A stretch of 64,000 nucleotides of DNA from Micropterus salmoides (Eukaryota; Chordata; Actinopteri; Centrarchiformes; Centrarchidae): positions 24,973,193 to 25,037,192 of the forward strand of contig NW_024041373.1 in the NCBI RefSeq assembly GCF_014851395.1. Direction: 5' to 3'. Every line of letters begins with the position of its first letter. The first letter of the stretch is position 1. Below the pieces are notes generated by a model that was given only the letters and a program-made list of their open reading frames with translations, made no database searches and had not been told where the DNA came from. The translations under genes were made by a program, and so were the position numbers. Shown here piece by piece: positions 1-12,742 of this stretch.

Positions 1-3000
1 GAAGATTTAAGATTTAGTGGAATCTAGCGGTGAAGTTGCGAATTGCAACCAACTGTCTACCACTCCCCCTCAGCCTTTCAAAGAACGTTGAACAGCTACG
101 GTGGCTGTCACAGGACATAAGTTGTCGCCATCTGAGACAGCAGAGAGTAGCCAGTCAAGAAATTAAGTTTTTTTAGGTAGTATATTAAGAAATTATATTT
201 ACTTAATAATTAATAAAGTAAAACCATGTTGTTGGGACTTGGCCACTAATATATGTTCCGCGGTCAGATTATGGTGTTTTGATAGCGGCAAAAAATAAAA
301 ATGAATACTTTGACAGGCGCTGAAATAGATCTCAGTCATGACAGCAACAGTTACTCACGTAATCACTTCCTCTTTAGTGGTTTTGCCTGCAAAATGAAAG
401 CATGAGAACTTTCTTTGCTGCAATGCTTTATTTTGAGTTGAATTGAAAGCTTATACTAAAATTAAAAAGTGTTGCCTGCGTGACACACCTTTCAAATAGC
501 CATTTAGAAAATGTGATTCCACTAAATGGAATTGTTCCGATGCAAAACTTATTTGCCGACCCCTGCTGTATATTATTACTTCTTCTTCTTCTTTGAACGT
601 ACGTATTCAATGTGCTGCATCCACACTGCTAGAATTCTACAAGAAGAAGAAGAACTAGTCTATGGAACTAGTCTATAGACGAAACGTTCTTTAGCGCTGT
701 TTGTCCGTTTTAAGTTACTGCAGAAACATAGTACCGCAACATGGCGAAGTCCATAGAACATAACGTTTCATTATGTAAGGTCTTTATACACCACTGAAAA
801 CATGGATTTGATATTGATTTTCTGTCACTAGATCCTTAATAGATATTATGCATGGTCGAAATGCTTCTACTATATTTTAGCTTTTTTTTTTTTTTTATTA
901 TTTTTGAAATATGCCAGATGGTTGGTAGATTTGTTTTATGGCACAGAGGAAAGAATGGCTTTTATTGCAAATAAAGCTTTACTATTGACAGAAAAAAAAA
1001 CATGCATACACACAGTTGTATAATGACTAAGATGATGAAGAAAAATATCGTAAATTTGAGAAAGGGGAGCACTTATCTTTAGAGACTCTTAGAATTTCTT
1101 AAAGTGCCAGCAACGCCAATTTATATGTACAATATTAGCCTTTGGTAGAATTTTAGCCAACACATATAACATTCAACAAAGATAAATGTGAATAATGGAA
1201 ATGCTTAAACCAGAAGGCCAGTGGTTATGCAGGGTGTGGCAAAGGTATTTTAACAAAGTTCAGATTCTCCTGTGTCCTTGAAGATCTGCAGAGCTGTTTC
1301 TCTCAAAAGACATCTATTTAAATGTCTCTACTTTCCGTCTCTTTCTAGAGGAGTTGGCAGCATAGAGTTTGTACTTGGACTGGGCTCCAACAAAATGATT
1401 TCATCTTAAATCATTTCTCTGCACCTTCAACTGATGAAAACAAATAAATAAAAATTCTGAAAACTTTCTGCATAATACTCCAATTAAATGTTGATACATT
1501 TGAATAAATTACAGGCACAGTGTCATATATCCAGTAATCGAAGGAAAGTGTAGACACTTTATCGAGAAGCCAGTATTTTAGCTGGTGTCTGAATATGAGA
1601 AGCAGATTACAGACCACGAAGCAGCTTCCATGTCACTGTACAAGAAAATTATACACTGACATGACCTGTCACGGTGCTGAGTGCTGATGTGCTACAAAAA
1701 TCTAGCCTACAGTGTCACTATCGAAGCATCAAATTAGAAATGTCAGCTGAGATGCATCACTTATTACATCCAGTGCATGTGAGCCTTTATTGCTGATCTA
1801 CTGTGGTAGAAAAATTACTTTTAGGTATACAATTTATGTGCTTCTACATTGTCAAGGTTGACTGACACTGCCCTTTTACCTACTCTGCCAAGCATGTGAG
1901 GAGGTTCAGACCATCTAGTCAGACATTGGGGTCTCTCAGTTTCTTGGTGTGCTGGATGGAGACTGGAAGTTTTCACCAGATTGCTAACAAGAGCAATGCA
2001 AGCCCCTCTTTGTAAACTTACTTTTTTGGGTATAACTAGACTGTTAGAGAGACTGTTTGTCGAGCAAACTCCACTACCGTTGTGTGGGCCTGTTGTCCTG
2101 GTACTTGATGTTCATTTTCAAGACAAAGAAGACTAATAAGAGTGTTTTTTATTGAACAAAACAGTAACTGACCTGAAAGCACAATTTTTATTCATCAAGT
2201 ACAAACACAACATTTTAATTATTCAAAAGTATAAGCCTAGAAGTGTACTATAGTCTACTACCTTTTGGATGAATAAAGGAGGTGTTACCAGCATCAGTCT
2301 ATGTAAAGCCCATTTCTTCTGGCTGAGAGCAACCATTTAATCAAACTGAACAGACAAGCACACACACTTTTCTGTCAAAGATTATTCTTGGAACTGGGTT
2401 ACACATTTTATCTTCATACCAATGTTTCTTGCACTGACTTCTTTTAGTCCGTCAAGTTTTTATGTGACAGTGTCATTGTTGCCTGGTTCAAAAATGTCAT
2501 AATGTGTGTCGTTTTCATCATTTTAACAGTGCGGTGCTTAGTTTTCTCATTGTCTTTGTCTACAGAGTTGGACCAGGATTATTTATTTCTGCTGCTTTAT
2601 TATTGCTGCATAGATGGATTTGCATGACAGGTCTGTGGAAATACTGTTAGGGGGCAAAGAATAAGCGATTAACTTTTCACACTGGCTTGACTTCTTACAG
2701 ACAAATTACTTCTGCCTGCATTCATATGGCATAATGAAACTTTCCCTGCCAAACAGCAGACATAAGAAGAGCCCTTCTGTTACTGTCATGGCCACAGCTG
2801 TTATGTCCTCTCCTGCCCTTGCACATTTAAACCCAAGATTTAAGATGCTGGAAGTTTATAATAAAAAAACAATATTGCAAAAGTTTTTACACTTGTAAGA
2901 TGCAACAAAAGCTGACATCATGAAACGTTCTTGTACTGTAAACAAAACATGCTTCCAAAGGGAAAGGCGGCCAGCTAATCCAGTAGCGTGTTGCTTGATG

Positions 3001-3836
3001 ATGATGTATTTCAAAAACAGAAATGAAGATTCAGACTACATGATATCAGACAACAATAACCCAGTACAACAGACGTAGGGCACGACAAATTATCATTTTA
3101 TCCCGTGTAGTGTATCATGGTAGACAACAACTGACACCGCATGTGGGATGCCTAACAACCTCCCGACAAAAAGACAACCACGTTAGTCGTACTGCCTCCC
3201 ATCGCACGACAAATTCCCCTACGAGTACTGAGACGTTGACCAAAAGGAGCACAGATAAGTCTTCTGTGCACAACTGTAATTGTGGCAAAGCAGAAGAGGA
3301 ATGATGTTGTTGGTGCCGGAAGGTTGAACTGTGAAACAGAGAAAAGGTCAAAGCTGTTCATTCTTTCTTGTTTCAGGCTTGTCCGAAAACAAGACAATAG
3401 GACACAGCTTTGGATCCTATTGTTCTATTCGGTTGGACCCTAACACCTACTTCCCAATGACATCACAGGAAACTACGACTGGTCAGGTACAAAGGTGTAG
3501 TCTGTTTGTCTGTATGATCAAGTCACAACAAAAATGTATGACTCTTGAACAGTGACCGTCTTAACAGGCATAAATATTATGTAGTCTGAAGCCAGCTTAA
3601 AGGATCTAGATGATTTTTTTCCCCTTCAAACTTGGTTCAGTTACAGAGGGTCATCCTTAACGACCACTGGAAAAAAAAAAGGTTTTCTGTATAAAATTGC
3701 TGCAAAGGTGCTATAATTTTAACGAACACAGAGAACTGTATGTCCCATGCAATGGTGTAAAATGAGAAGATGTCCTCTCTACTGGCATCTTTTCAGGTTA
3801 TGCCTGTAAGTGGAGGATAGAAAAAGCCAAACTAAC
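1..3836 (-). other. intron 4 of the CNTNAP gene (partial)
   Basis: Begins with the GTTAGT donor at 3836 and runs off the window. Apart from the hAT-Charlie-like piece near 302-565 it is AT-rich single-copy-looking sequence. No CNTNAP exon 5, RNA gene or coding signal was found. The short ORFs near 3110-3555 lie in a slightly GC-richer patch and look like chance. Confidence 0.7.
302..565 (-). mobile_element. hAT-Charlie-like element, end fragment
   Basis: On the minus strand the sequence starts CAGGGGTCGGCAAA (complement of 552-565), the terminal inverted repeat start typical of hAT-Charlie elements. The body resembles 19864-20449, sharing blocks such as CAGTCATGACAGCAA and the run into TTTGCCGACCCCTG. 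No transposase is readable and the other end was not found, so this is an old, non-autonomous or truncated copy. Confidence 0.6.
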
Positions 3837-3984
3837 TGTAAGGACATCCATAGGTCTCCAGTCTGAGTCCAATCCGACCATTAGGATTCCAGTCGAGGGG
3901 GATCAGGCGGACGTAGCGAGCGATCACTGGGTGCTGGAGCTTGTGCTGGACCACACTGTCAGCATTACTGTTACCTGGAAAGGC
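3837..3984 (-). CDS. cntnap: CNTNAP exon 4: end of discoidin domain
   Basis: This 148-nt exon (phase 0 in, phase 1 out) lies between a TTTTCTAG acceptor and a GTTAGT donor. It encodes residues 131-179: AFPGNSNADSVVQHKLQHP, then IARYVRLIPLDWNPNGRIG and LRLETYGCPY. This is the C-terminal third of the CNTNAP discoidin domain; Cys177 in YGCPY is the partner expected for Cys31. The next in-frame triplet across the donor is a TAG, so splicing is needed to continue. Exon 5, which should start the first laminin-G domain, was not seen between 1 and 3836 and is presumably outside the window. Confidence 0.95.
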
Positions 3985-5266
3985 CTAGAAAACACATCAA
4001 CAGCAGCGAGTTAGCTAGTTTTCTGGCTTCCCATCCATACATCTGTTCATCTTTGGCTTGTGAGACACCACAAAGATCACTGTGAAATTTCTCCCACTGG
4101 ATCTTTATTATAGTCAAGCTTACTACTGAAATAAGTGAACATGTTCTTTCATCTTTTTATTGAAGTTGAAGTGCAATCCCCAAGGCTTCTGTGAGAAGTG
4201 ATTCGTTTGATTTTCCTCTTAATGAATAGAATATTGTGTAGATCGTGCCACGATCCTGGTGAATGGTTTCTCAGTCAGGTAGAAAATTAGATTTGTGAAG
4301 CATTAGCTGTAGATTTATATGTATCAGACACTTTGGTAAACACTTGGTCAATGGGGAACAACATTTTATTAACCTCTGCGATCCAAATTCTTTCTGGATA
4401 TTTTATCTTTTAAGCTTCAAGTTGGGCTTGATCTTAAGCCCTTCTATCAACTTTATTTCAAACTATACAGTGTGTACTTTACTTTATATCTTCAGGCAAT
4501 TATGTGTTTTTCAATGCAAAGAAATAATTAGGTTTATTTAGTTTGATTGTGCCCTAGTCTGAAGCTTGATTATATTACTATTGTTTTGATTTTCTTCTAT
4601 CTTGGCCCTTTGCCATTTCACCTAAAAACTTTATTCTGTATACCAGCTCTGATCACTTTATTCATTTTTAATTTATATGCTAATAGTGTAAACTCAACCC
4701 ACAATTACACAGCAGATTTCAACGCTGTTAGGAAATAAAGGGGCATAAGGATGGCTTAGTGACTTGAGTGATGTCCTTTCTATGGAGGACATGGCTTCAG
4801 GCTGCTGGTCTGTAGCTTATCCTGACCTCTGGACCCTATGAAGGTGGACAAGATTGAAGGGAATTTCTGAACAGGATCAATTGTCTTTATTATTCTTTTA
4901 TCTTTTATGTATATTGTCAAATTCATATTTATATGAATTATGAATATCATTATGTACCAAGTCCTTGCATATGTATATCTACTTAGCAATAAAGCTGCTT
5001 CTGGCACTTACAATTTCTATCTCATCTCTTAAATGAGGCGGAAAGTTAACATGAGAAAAATCTCATCACCTGATCCATATACTGAAGTCTGTGTTACAGT
5101 GATCTCGCAGCTTTGAACAGCTGAGCCTGTCAGAAAACAGAGTCCTAACCCCCACAATGACTGTTTCCTGCTGAGGAGACCAGGGACAACCGCAGCTCAT
5201 TTAGTTGAGGCATTGGCTTTTGAAACATGACCTGAGTAGGAGTAGAAAAGCCTCCAAAGGGAGCCT

Positions 5267-5800
5267 TTGATTACAGTTTTTCTCGATTAAACACATCTCT
5301 TGAAATGATGTCTCTTTTTCTCGAAACTCTAAACACAAATCCACAACTTCTCACCCAATTCCCCAAACATCCTATTTTCAGGCCAAAATGAAGCTGTCCA
5401 CTCAAAACCAAACTTTGCCCTCAGACATAAACACAAGCCCCCCAAAACACATACACTACAACACAGTCGTACACACTGGTGAGATAAATTCAAAACAATA
5501 CTACAAAAACTAGTTATTAGTAACACAACAAAAGAAATAACATATGTATACATTTGCACATTTTTTATTCCTTAGTGTGCTGCACAGTACAACACACCAA
5601 ACAACAAATTATGTCTGAGATCCTTGTTCTCCACCTCCTCCTCCTCCCTCTACCTCCTCCATCTTCTTCTCCACCTTCCTCTCCTCCTCCCTATTCCGCC
5701 CCACTCCTACTCCTCAACTTCCTCCTATCCCATCTCCTCTTCCAGCTCCTACTGTTCCTCTTCCTTCACCTCTTCTTCCTCTATTGAGGGCACAGGTTTT
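5267..5800 (-). mobile_element. internally deleted IS630/Tc1-type transposon
   Basis: From its outer end the plus strand reads TTACAGTTTTTCTCGATTAA, an end I recognise from an abundant teleost IS630/Tc1-like family. Read on the minus strand, the part near 5267-5560 resembles that family's 3' untranslated region. The pyrimidine-rich part at 5624-5787 becomes a purine-rich reading frame full of Gly, Arg and Glu, matching the low-complexity N-terminus of that transposase. The catalytic domain between them is missing, so the copy is deleted and non-autonomous. The boundary near 5800 is uncertain. The family call is from memory. Confidence 0.5.
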
Positions 5801-7689
5801 AGGGACAGTCTAAGAGCAGAATAGCAAGAGCTCTGATGAAATGGGATTTGAGAGTAAAAGAGGGACGATGTCAGAAAGTCACAAATGACAATCACAGCAA
5901 ATTTCAACATGACAGGTTAATTAGTACCAAAAGAGAAGAAATATAATTTGAACCTAACAGTACCTATTACACTCTACTGTCTAATAGACAACCTCAGCTG
6001 TATTGTTGAGTGAACCCTCAGCATGGACGACAAAATGCCACTGGCAAGTTGATACAAAATATTTGCCATGTGTGGCAATAGCTCAAATGTAAAGATCCTT
6101 AAACAGATTAGCAAAATTCCCAGCATGCATTGTTTGAGAGTTAAAACTCTCCAGGGACCCTTCTGTCTTGTCGTTTGAAGAAAACAGACATGATGGAAAC
6201 TTGCTGTGTGTCTTTAATACATGATAAATTAAGGCTTGGTTGTTTCTTCTGATGATAATGAGAAGATTGTTAACAACAATAAAGATTAGTTTTAAATTCA
6301 GTCCCCTGTTCACTTAAAATTACACATTTTTAGGAGGATGCCTTGTATGCTGTGTTTGAACAGTTGCTGAACTTGAGTTTTGTTAAAGCCAGAGTGCAGG
6401 ACAAATAACGCAAGTGCAGGACCTTTACATTAAATCAACGTCCTTTACATTCAAGCCAAACGAGTTCACACAACGCTGATTAAACCTATCACCAGCAGGT
6501 AATGCTCATTCCTGCGCTGGCGAACTGGTCTGTAGTGATGTGTTTTATTCCAACCAGAAATGATTGGTTTACCAGAGCTGCAGGGGGGGTCAACTCTTTA
6601 GCACCAGCAGCAACTCGGAATGGCAGAGAGCTGGCAGAGCCTATATGTCATAACTATTATCTCCCATTACTTCCACTGTCAGAAGTGGGAGACAAAAGTT
6701 CCGCTTCACACTTTTAACTCAGGTTGAATAATCATTTCAAAGTCATCTTATGAGTTTTGAAAATGTAAATTTGACTAAGCTACATTAACTGACATTTTTA
6801 GGTTGAACCAGCAGTTACAGTGCTGTTAACATTTACACCTCATTTCCACAAGAAAAAATAGGGAATTAAAACAAATGATCCATTTCAAAGCACTGTCAGT
6901 GAAGGCATATGCAACTAAATCAATACAGGTAATCAATAATCAATCAATCAGCCTCTGCACATCCACTTCACTTATTACTGCCCTTTAGTATTACTGCAAG
7001 TTTCTAGCTTTTCTCACTATTTGCATTTCAGGATGATGCTCATTAACAGAATCTGCATCTTCACCTTTCCTATCGGAAAATCTTTGATTTACTTCCACTC
7101 CCTTTACCTCAATTAACACTTAAGGATGCTATATTCCCTGATTAGGAGTGTATATATTCCCAACACCATCTGCTGGATGTAAAGAGAGAAGGGGGAGAGA
7201 AGATGAGATAGGAGGAGAAAATTAGAGCACAAGAGAGTATTACTCAGCCTCACAAACTCTGGCCTCTAAACTTAAAAGAAAGAGAGGTCCTGGGGGAATT
7301 GTGACTGATGAAGCAGCTTGCAGTTGACTCTGTTACCCGAAAGCCATAATAAACTAGGCTGACTAATATGTGGAGCTTTAGAAGGACTTTTGAGGCACAC
7401 TGCGGATTTATCCTGATTTATGCTGAGTGTGGAATCAACAAGCTTTTAAGCTGTGAGAGGTCCTTTTCTGTTCTCTCTTCCTGAAGGAGTCTTAGCCTGA
7501 CATTAGTTTTACACTCGCTGTGAGAGTCTTATCTCTCATCAACTTTAAATTGATGCTGTTTCCCTCAGCATCACTGTAATAGGAAGAATTTTCTGTCTAT
7601 ACCAGGAGCTTCGAGGTAATACTTTACTGCCTCTACCTACTTTGTAGTGTGATGTGGTTAACTGCAAGTGAGAGAGGCCCTATGTGGGG

Positions 7690-7780
7690 AAAAAGAAACT
7701 TTGAAATGGGAATTGTATCCCAAGGCAAATTCCTCATATGTGAAAATGTACCTGGCAAAAAAACTGATTCTGATTCTGTA
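7690..7780 (+). mobile_element. LINE 3' tail fragment
   Basis: The segment ends in a run of CTGATTCTGATTCTG after a CCTGGCAAAAAAA block. This is the short-repeat tail seen at the 3' ends of several teleost LINEs. No coding part precedes it, so it is a heavily 5'-truncated copy. The clade cannot be assigned. Confidence 0.4.
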
Positions 7781-8608
7781 TGAGTAAATTAGATACTGAT
7801 AGACATTTGTAAATTGGAGAGTTTTCCTTGAGATACAGCTTGAAAGTTTGGTGTGTTGCAGTATACATTTTTGCAATTTAGCATCAATTTGACTTTTACA
7901 ATATGTCCTCATACCTAAATAATAAAACAGGTTGATTTTCTATTGTCCCCCACCACCTCCTTACACTGACTTTATCGCTCTTTATACTACGTATATAGTA
8001 CGTATATATAGCTGTTTATCTGGTTAGACAAAAAATATTGACAAATAATGTGTAATATAAAGTAACTTTATAATGTCAGCTTTTAGTTTTTAAGGGAAGT
8101 AAAAAGGTAAAGAAATAACAATTATTATATATATGATGAAGTTAATGCTGTTTCAGAGGCAATTTTTTGTTTTTGGCCTAAAAGTGGTCACATGGTAAAA
8201 TAGAAATATTGGTCATTGTTGAGGATGTTGAACATCAGCATGTCAATTATTAGCAAATTACATGAAAAATTATTTGTGGCAACATTTAAAAGAACATTAT
8301 TGTTCATTAGTAGCATTTTATATTTAAAAAAACTGGTGTAAACTATAAAATCTATGATGAATGAATGAAAATGATTCGATTTACCCGTTTCAGGGTCCTC
8401 GTATTGTATGTTTCAGTCACAATGTCATTAAATAGAATGTAGGTATTGTTAATGTTATTAGTGACACTTGTGCTTTTCCTAATGTGATATGTCACAATGT
8501 CTGCAGTGGAAAAGACCTTTTGGCTCAGTTTTGACTCTATCTTTAACACTGAGAAGTCACTACTCTACTGTTTATTACATGCTGTTATATTAATTACAGT
8601 GCACTCAC

Positions 8609-8802
8609 CCCTATGCTGTCTTCCTGACGATACTGTTTCCAGTTGTGTCCTGTGTCGCTGAACATCAGCAGGTAGGCTGTCTGCCAATCAGAGCTGCCAT
8701 AGCGGCCTTGCGTAGCAACAGCAGTGATTTGTGTCCGTCCACCCAGGTCGACCTCCAACCACTGATATCTGTCTGAGCTCAGAGGAGACCAACCTCCAGC
8801 TC
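8609..8802 (-). CDS. cntnap: CNTNAP exon 3: core of discoidin domain
   Basis: This 194-nt exon (phase 1 in, phase 0 out) has a pyrimidine-rich tract and CCAG acceptor upstream and a GTGAGT donor. It encodes residues 66-130 and carries the most diagnostic block of the gene: GAGGWSPL, YQWLEVDLG, ITAVATQGRYGSSDW and FSDTGHNWKQYRQEDSIG. These are the hallmark F5/8C segments of CNTNAPs; the ATQGRYGSSDW loop is characteristic of the family. Where mammalian CNTNAPs mostly read SIW at this junction, the window reads SIG (codon GGG instead of the expected TGG). The reading frame stays open a little past the donor, but GTGAGT and the exon 4 acceptor fix the boundary. Confidence 0.96.
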
Positions 8803-8977
8803 CTGGACAGAGAGAGAGGAGGGAGAGAGACATACCTTTGTATTATCCAAAGAATTAAGAGCTGAATTTTATTTCTTTACATAACAATCACATTGGGGAA
8901 CTTATAAACAAACAGAATAAACAAACACTGATGACTGTATTAACTGTAGTACACTTTTCTGAAGAAAGTTTGTTAAG

Positions 8978-9240
8978 AGCCTACCTGTCAATCCTCCCGT
9001 TTTCCCCGGGATTCTCCCTTATTTTACCATTCTCTGTAAAGAAAACAACCCTGCTAGGCATATTTGAAATGTGTGCAACATTAACCTCCGGTATACCACA
9101 AGAAGAAGGTAGAAGAATAAGAACAGCAGTGCCAGGATTCAAGGATGGATGAACATGAGTGGCATGGAGTACCTGCCAAAAAGGCAAACATTTTGCGTAT
9201 CTCACCAAATGGGAAAATTGCTTACATGTACTTAATGAGG
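8978..9240. repeat. possible DNA-transposon end fragment
   Basis: The segment CCTGTCAATCCTCCCGTTTT followed by CCCCGGGATTCTCCC resembles terminal repeats of a fish DNA-transposon family whose ends carry a CCTCCCG / CGGGA palindromic pair. No transposase or second end is visible and the extent is a guess. Confidence 0.25.
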
Positions 9241-10369
9241 AGCAACATCTTAATCACCTTCTTCTACCAATTGTCTCACTTAACAAGTAACCTCTCTCAG
9301 AGTTACAACTGAAGCATAATGTGTAAGTGATGTCTACCCTCATTCAAGTAATACATACATGCTGAAAGTATTTGCCCTATTGTGTTTTCATTTATGCAGA
9401 GATGTTCACAACATTTCCCTTTTAACCAGCTATCACATTCGGACCACCTAATTGCAGTCACTTACTTCAGATAGTAAAATTTCCCTTATTTTCAAATCCC
9501 AATGTTGACAGGTATGGTTAAGAGTGCTGGGAAATCAAATGGTAATACAATTAATAAAAGCATATCAACAACGACTGAGCTATGTGGAAATATCTACACT
9601 GCTGTCTCATTAGCAAGAACAAAAAAGTTTTCAGACAAATGCAAATCCATACAAAGTTTTCAGTTGTTTTTTGAAAGAAGACAAATCTTACTTAACTTAT
9701 TTCATCAGACATAAACTTTTCCATAGTTTAAAAGCCCTAAGCTCAAATGCTTTACCAACTTATTGCTTTGATGTTTAATTTGCAACAGTCAAAAGAGTTT
9801 AATCTGTACCTTAAGGACTGTTCTGTACATAATACAAGCTGCAGCCGAGGCATTTATGGTCAACACCGCAAGCCTTATACAATATTAAAATGGCCACTTC
9901 ATTCAGACCTTCATATAATCTGAGTACCAGGGCAGAGGACCATATGATGAAGACACATTAAATAATTAAAATGCCTAAAGGTGTGTGTATTTGTGAGCAC
10001 AAGTGAAAGTGCTGAGCTATATCAAAGTGACATTTTGCTGCCAGAACATGATATGGAGAGATTTTACTATACACATGCATTTGTCCCTCTACTGTTATGA
10101 GGACCTTTTTGAAGGAAAGCATGTCCAAGACTCTAAACCCTAACCCTTTCCCTCAGGTAGATCAGCATTTTTGTCTCTTTTCATTAATTCCTTTACCTGA
10201 TCTCTTTTTTGCTGGCAGTCCCTAACATCATCTATGACTTGACCAGTGCTGTGGGTGAATGTTTTTACAAGGGGGTAGCCATTTTGTTTGTGTCATGCAC
10301 GAGGACACACATGCACACAAAAAACTTTCACACTATTTTGCTGATTGACAGTCGGTGACACCAACAAAC

Positions 10370-10910
10370 TTAGCAAAGCGCGACTAAAGGCAGTTAAGAA
10401 GACTTATAGCATGTGTAACCCAGGTTAAAATTCCATGGTCCCATTTTTTTCTCAGTCACCCGAACACACCACCAGACACACCCTTGAGTCACATGGTAGT
10501 TTCAACCTATCACAGCGCTCGAGCGCGTTTTACAAGCTGAGGTGAGTTTCCCCAATTAGTAGTGTGAGGGGGAAGCCACCCCAGCAGCTGCACTCGTTAT
10601 GTCTCTACACAAACAATGCTGTTTTTGCTTATTTTCCATCTTAAATGCTTGTTTGACTCTAGCATGCGATTGTGTATTTGTAGTGCCCACTACCGTGGTC
10701 CTTAGAAGCCGACTGGTGCCGCGGTGTGTCGAATATCTGCGGGAATTGGTGAGTCTGTTTGTAGTTGTGTCCACTGGCAAGTTGCTATTAGCATTAGCAT
10801 CCCTATGTATTTTAATAGGGTTCTCCACTAGCTTAATGCTAATAGCATTAGCCATCTCAATGTAATTCAAAGGGCTGTGGTGGCTGGTAGCATTAGCAAT
10901 GCTAGTAGCA
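10370..10910. other. CpG-bearing patch with palindromes in intron 2
   Basis: It contains a perfect 12-bp palindrome GCGCTCGAGCGC (10515-10526), several CpGs (notably 10680-10745) and two GTGAGT motifs on the plus strand near 10541 and 10749. Repeated TAGCATTAGC-type units follow in both orientations between 10787 and 10910. Opposite-strand ORFs of 88 and 104 codons overlap here but resemble no known protein. It may be an old transposon or a cryptic promoter; nothing decides. Confidence 0.35.
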
Positions 10911-12742
10911 TTTGCTTTCCATTGCTCCTATGGAGTTTTTATTGGGTTCAATGAATGATGCAAACCTAGCACTTTGTTTTCAATGCTATGGCTTTAAGTA
11001 TTTAAATGGTTTATTTACATACTGCGTGACAAGATTATCAATTGTATTGAATGGAATGTTGTAAATAATCCTAACATTCCTGGGTGTTTATTTACATGCA
11101 TTTAAGTACTTTTGTACAAGTTGTTGTCATTTAACAATTACTTATGCCATGCTATTGTGTACACATAAAATATAGAAGATAAAACTAGCTAGTAGATAAA
11201 TTAAATGAGTAGTGATTAAACCATGGGTCCTGTTTATTTAATACAGGCCAGGTGAGGCCAGTTGCGGGTCAGTTGATGGTGAGCTACTACCTGGAACAGA
11301 ACCTGCCCCAACAACCTCATCACCCCCTGTGGGTTTGGTAGGAGGCTGTTGCAGCTTTGCTCACCCCCACCACTCTCATTCACACACGGCCATTCAGTAA
11401 GCCTTGGCTTATGGACTATTTGTGTTCCACGGATCATTCTCGTCATTTGGACATAGCGTTCATCTTTCATGAACAAAAGAAAATGTCCTACAGTGTGTTG
11501 TGACTGTCCTTATATCTGAGTACTCCTCAATTTGTTGCTTTTGTTTATTGTTTCTGTGAACTGAGTCAACGGAACTAAATTTCCTCAAGTGCACTTTATC
11601 AAAACCAACGTTTCTGCAGATTGTAAATATTTTGGTTTTTTTTTTTTTTATTATTTTTTTGTCCTTGTTTCCACATAATATATGGTACCAACACCAAATA
11701 TAATTATCGGCCTCAGTCTCATTATTTGCCTTTTCAACACCTCCTGGAGTCAAAATCTTATCTTCTGTAACCCCACGTAAATGTAAACAATGCAGAATTT
11801 GAAATATGTTCCTAAAGTTTTATGAGGGAGGAAATGTACGCAACGTTTGTTAGACCCCCAAGGATACAAGTGTGTTATTGTGGTGAAGAACACTGAATGC
11901 AAACATAACTTTTATGTTGCTTGTTAACAAGGAAACTCCACAGGGCATCTTTAACAATGTCTGTTTTGATTTAACATGCTCTGCAGCATCTTCTGAGCAT
12001 CCTATCCCAATTACCAATGGTTTGCCCATCATTAGCCTTTCCCCTTTTGTTAACTATTTCTACTTCAACTGAAAAATCCCAACCATCTTATCCCTGGATC
12101 TTATCTCCACAACCACCACTTGCCCTCACCTCCACTATCTCATCTTGGGTGTGTTTTATTAGGGCTGCCATTAGTTTCCTCTTCTTATTGTGTTTGAGTC
12201 TTGGGCAAAGCAGGAATGGCCAGGGGGAAACAAATGAACTGAAATAAACTGTGTAAATTTTAACCCTCAAACAGTCTTGTGACAACTCCACTTTCCAGAA
12301 ATAATTCTCAAAAGATAGAAGCACAAGGAAAAAGTCCAACTTAAAACACTATTGTGATCAGTTGGGCAGTAACGTGTTACTGCAATATTTCTTTTCCCAG
12401 TAACTAGTAGTGTAACGGATTACTTTTCCAAAACAGTAATATTACAACAGTTACTAATCCAAGCAACGATGCGTTACTGAACGCACCGTCCTTGACATGA
12501 ATGCGTTATGTTCAGCAGGTCAGCGGCACCAGACCTCTTGTCAGACCATATGTTGTTCAAGTCCGCTGTTATCCAAAAACTAAAGAGAGAATGGAGAACG
12601 AGGTGTCAGTCTTTTGACGAGGTGTTCTTTTGACAGTACTTCCATTATTGTGTCACAGTCTAAGAAGCAAAGAACATTGTTGTCCGTTGTGACCGGCAAA
12701 AAGCTTTCAACTGCGCACAATTCTACATCTAATTTATTGAAG

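Larger units (their letters stand above)
3985..8608 (-). other. intron 3 of the CNTNAP gene
   Basis: About 4.6 kb between exons 3 and 4. It contains an internally deleted IS630/Tc1-type element (5267-5800) and a short LINE-like 3' tail (7690-7780). The rest is AT-rich with no supported gene. Confidence 0.85.

Noticed and set aside
3110..3555. Small overlapping ORFs on both strands next to CNTNAP exon 4
   Set aside because: Checked as a candidate exon 5; they show no laminin-G similarity and no phase-compatible splice sites.
10130..10150. Telomere-like CTAAACCCTAACCC
   Set aside because: Only about two units, so not an interstitial telomere array.
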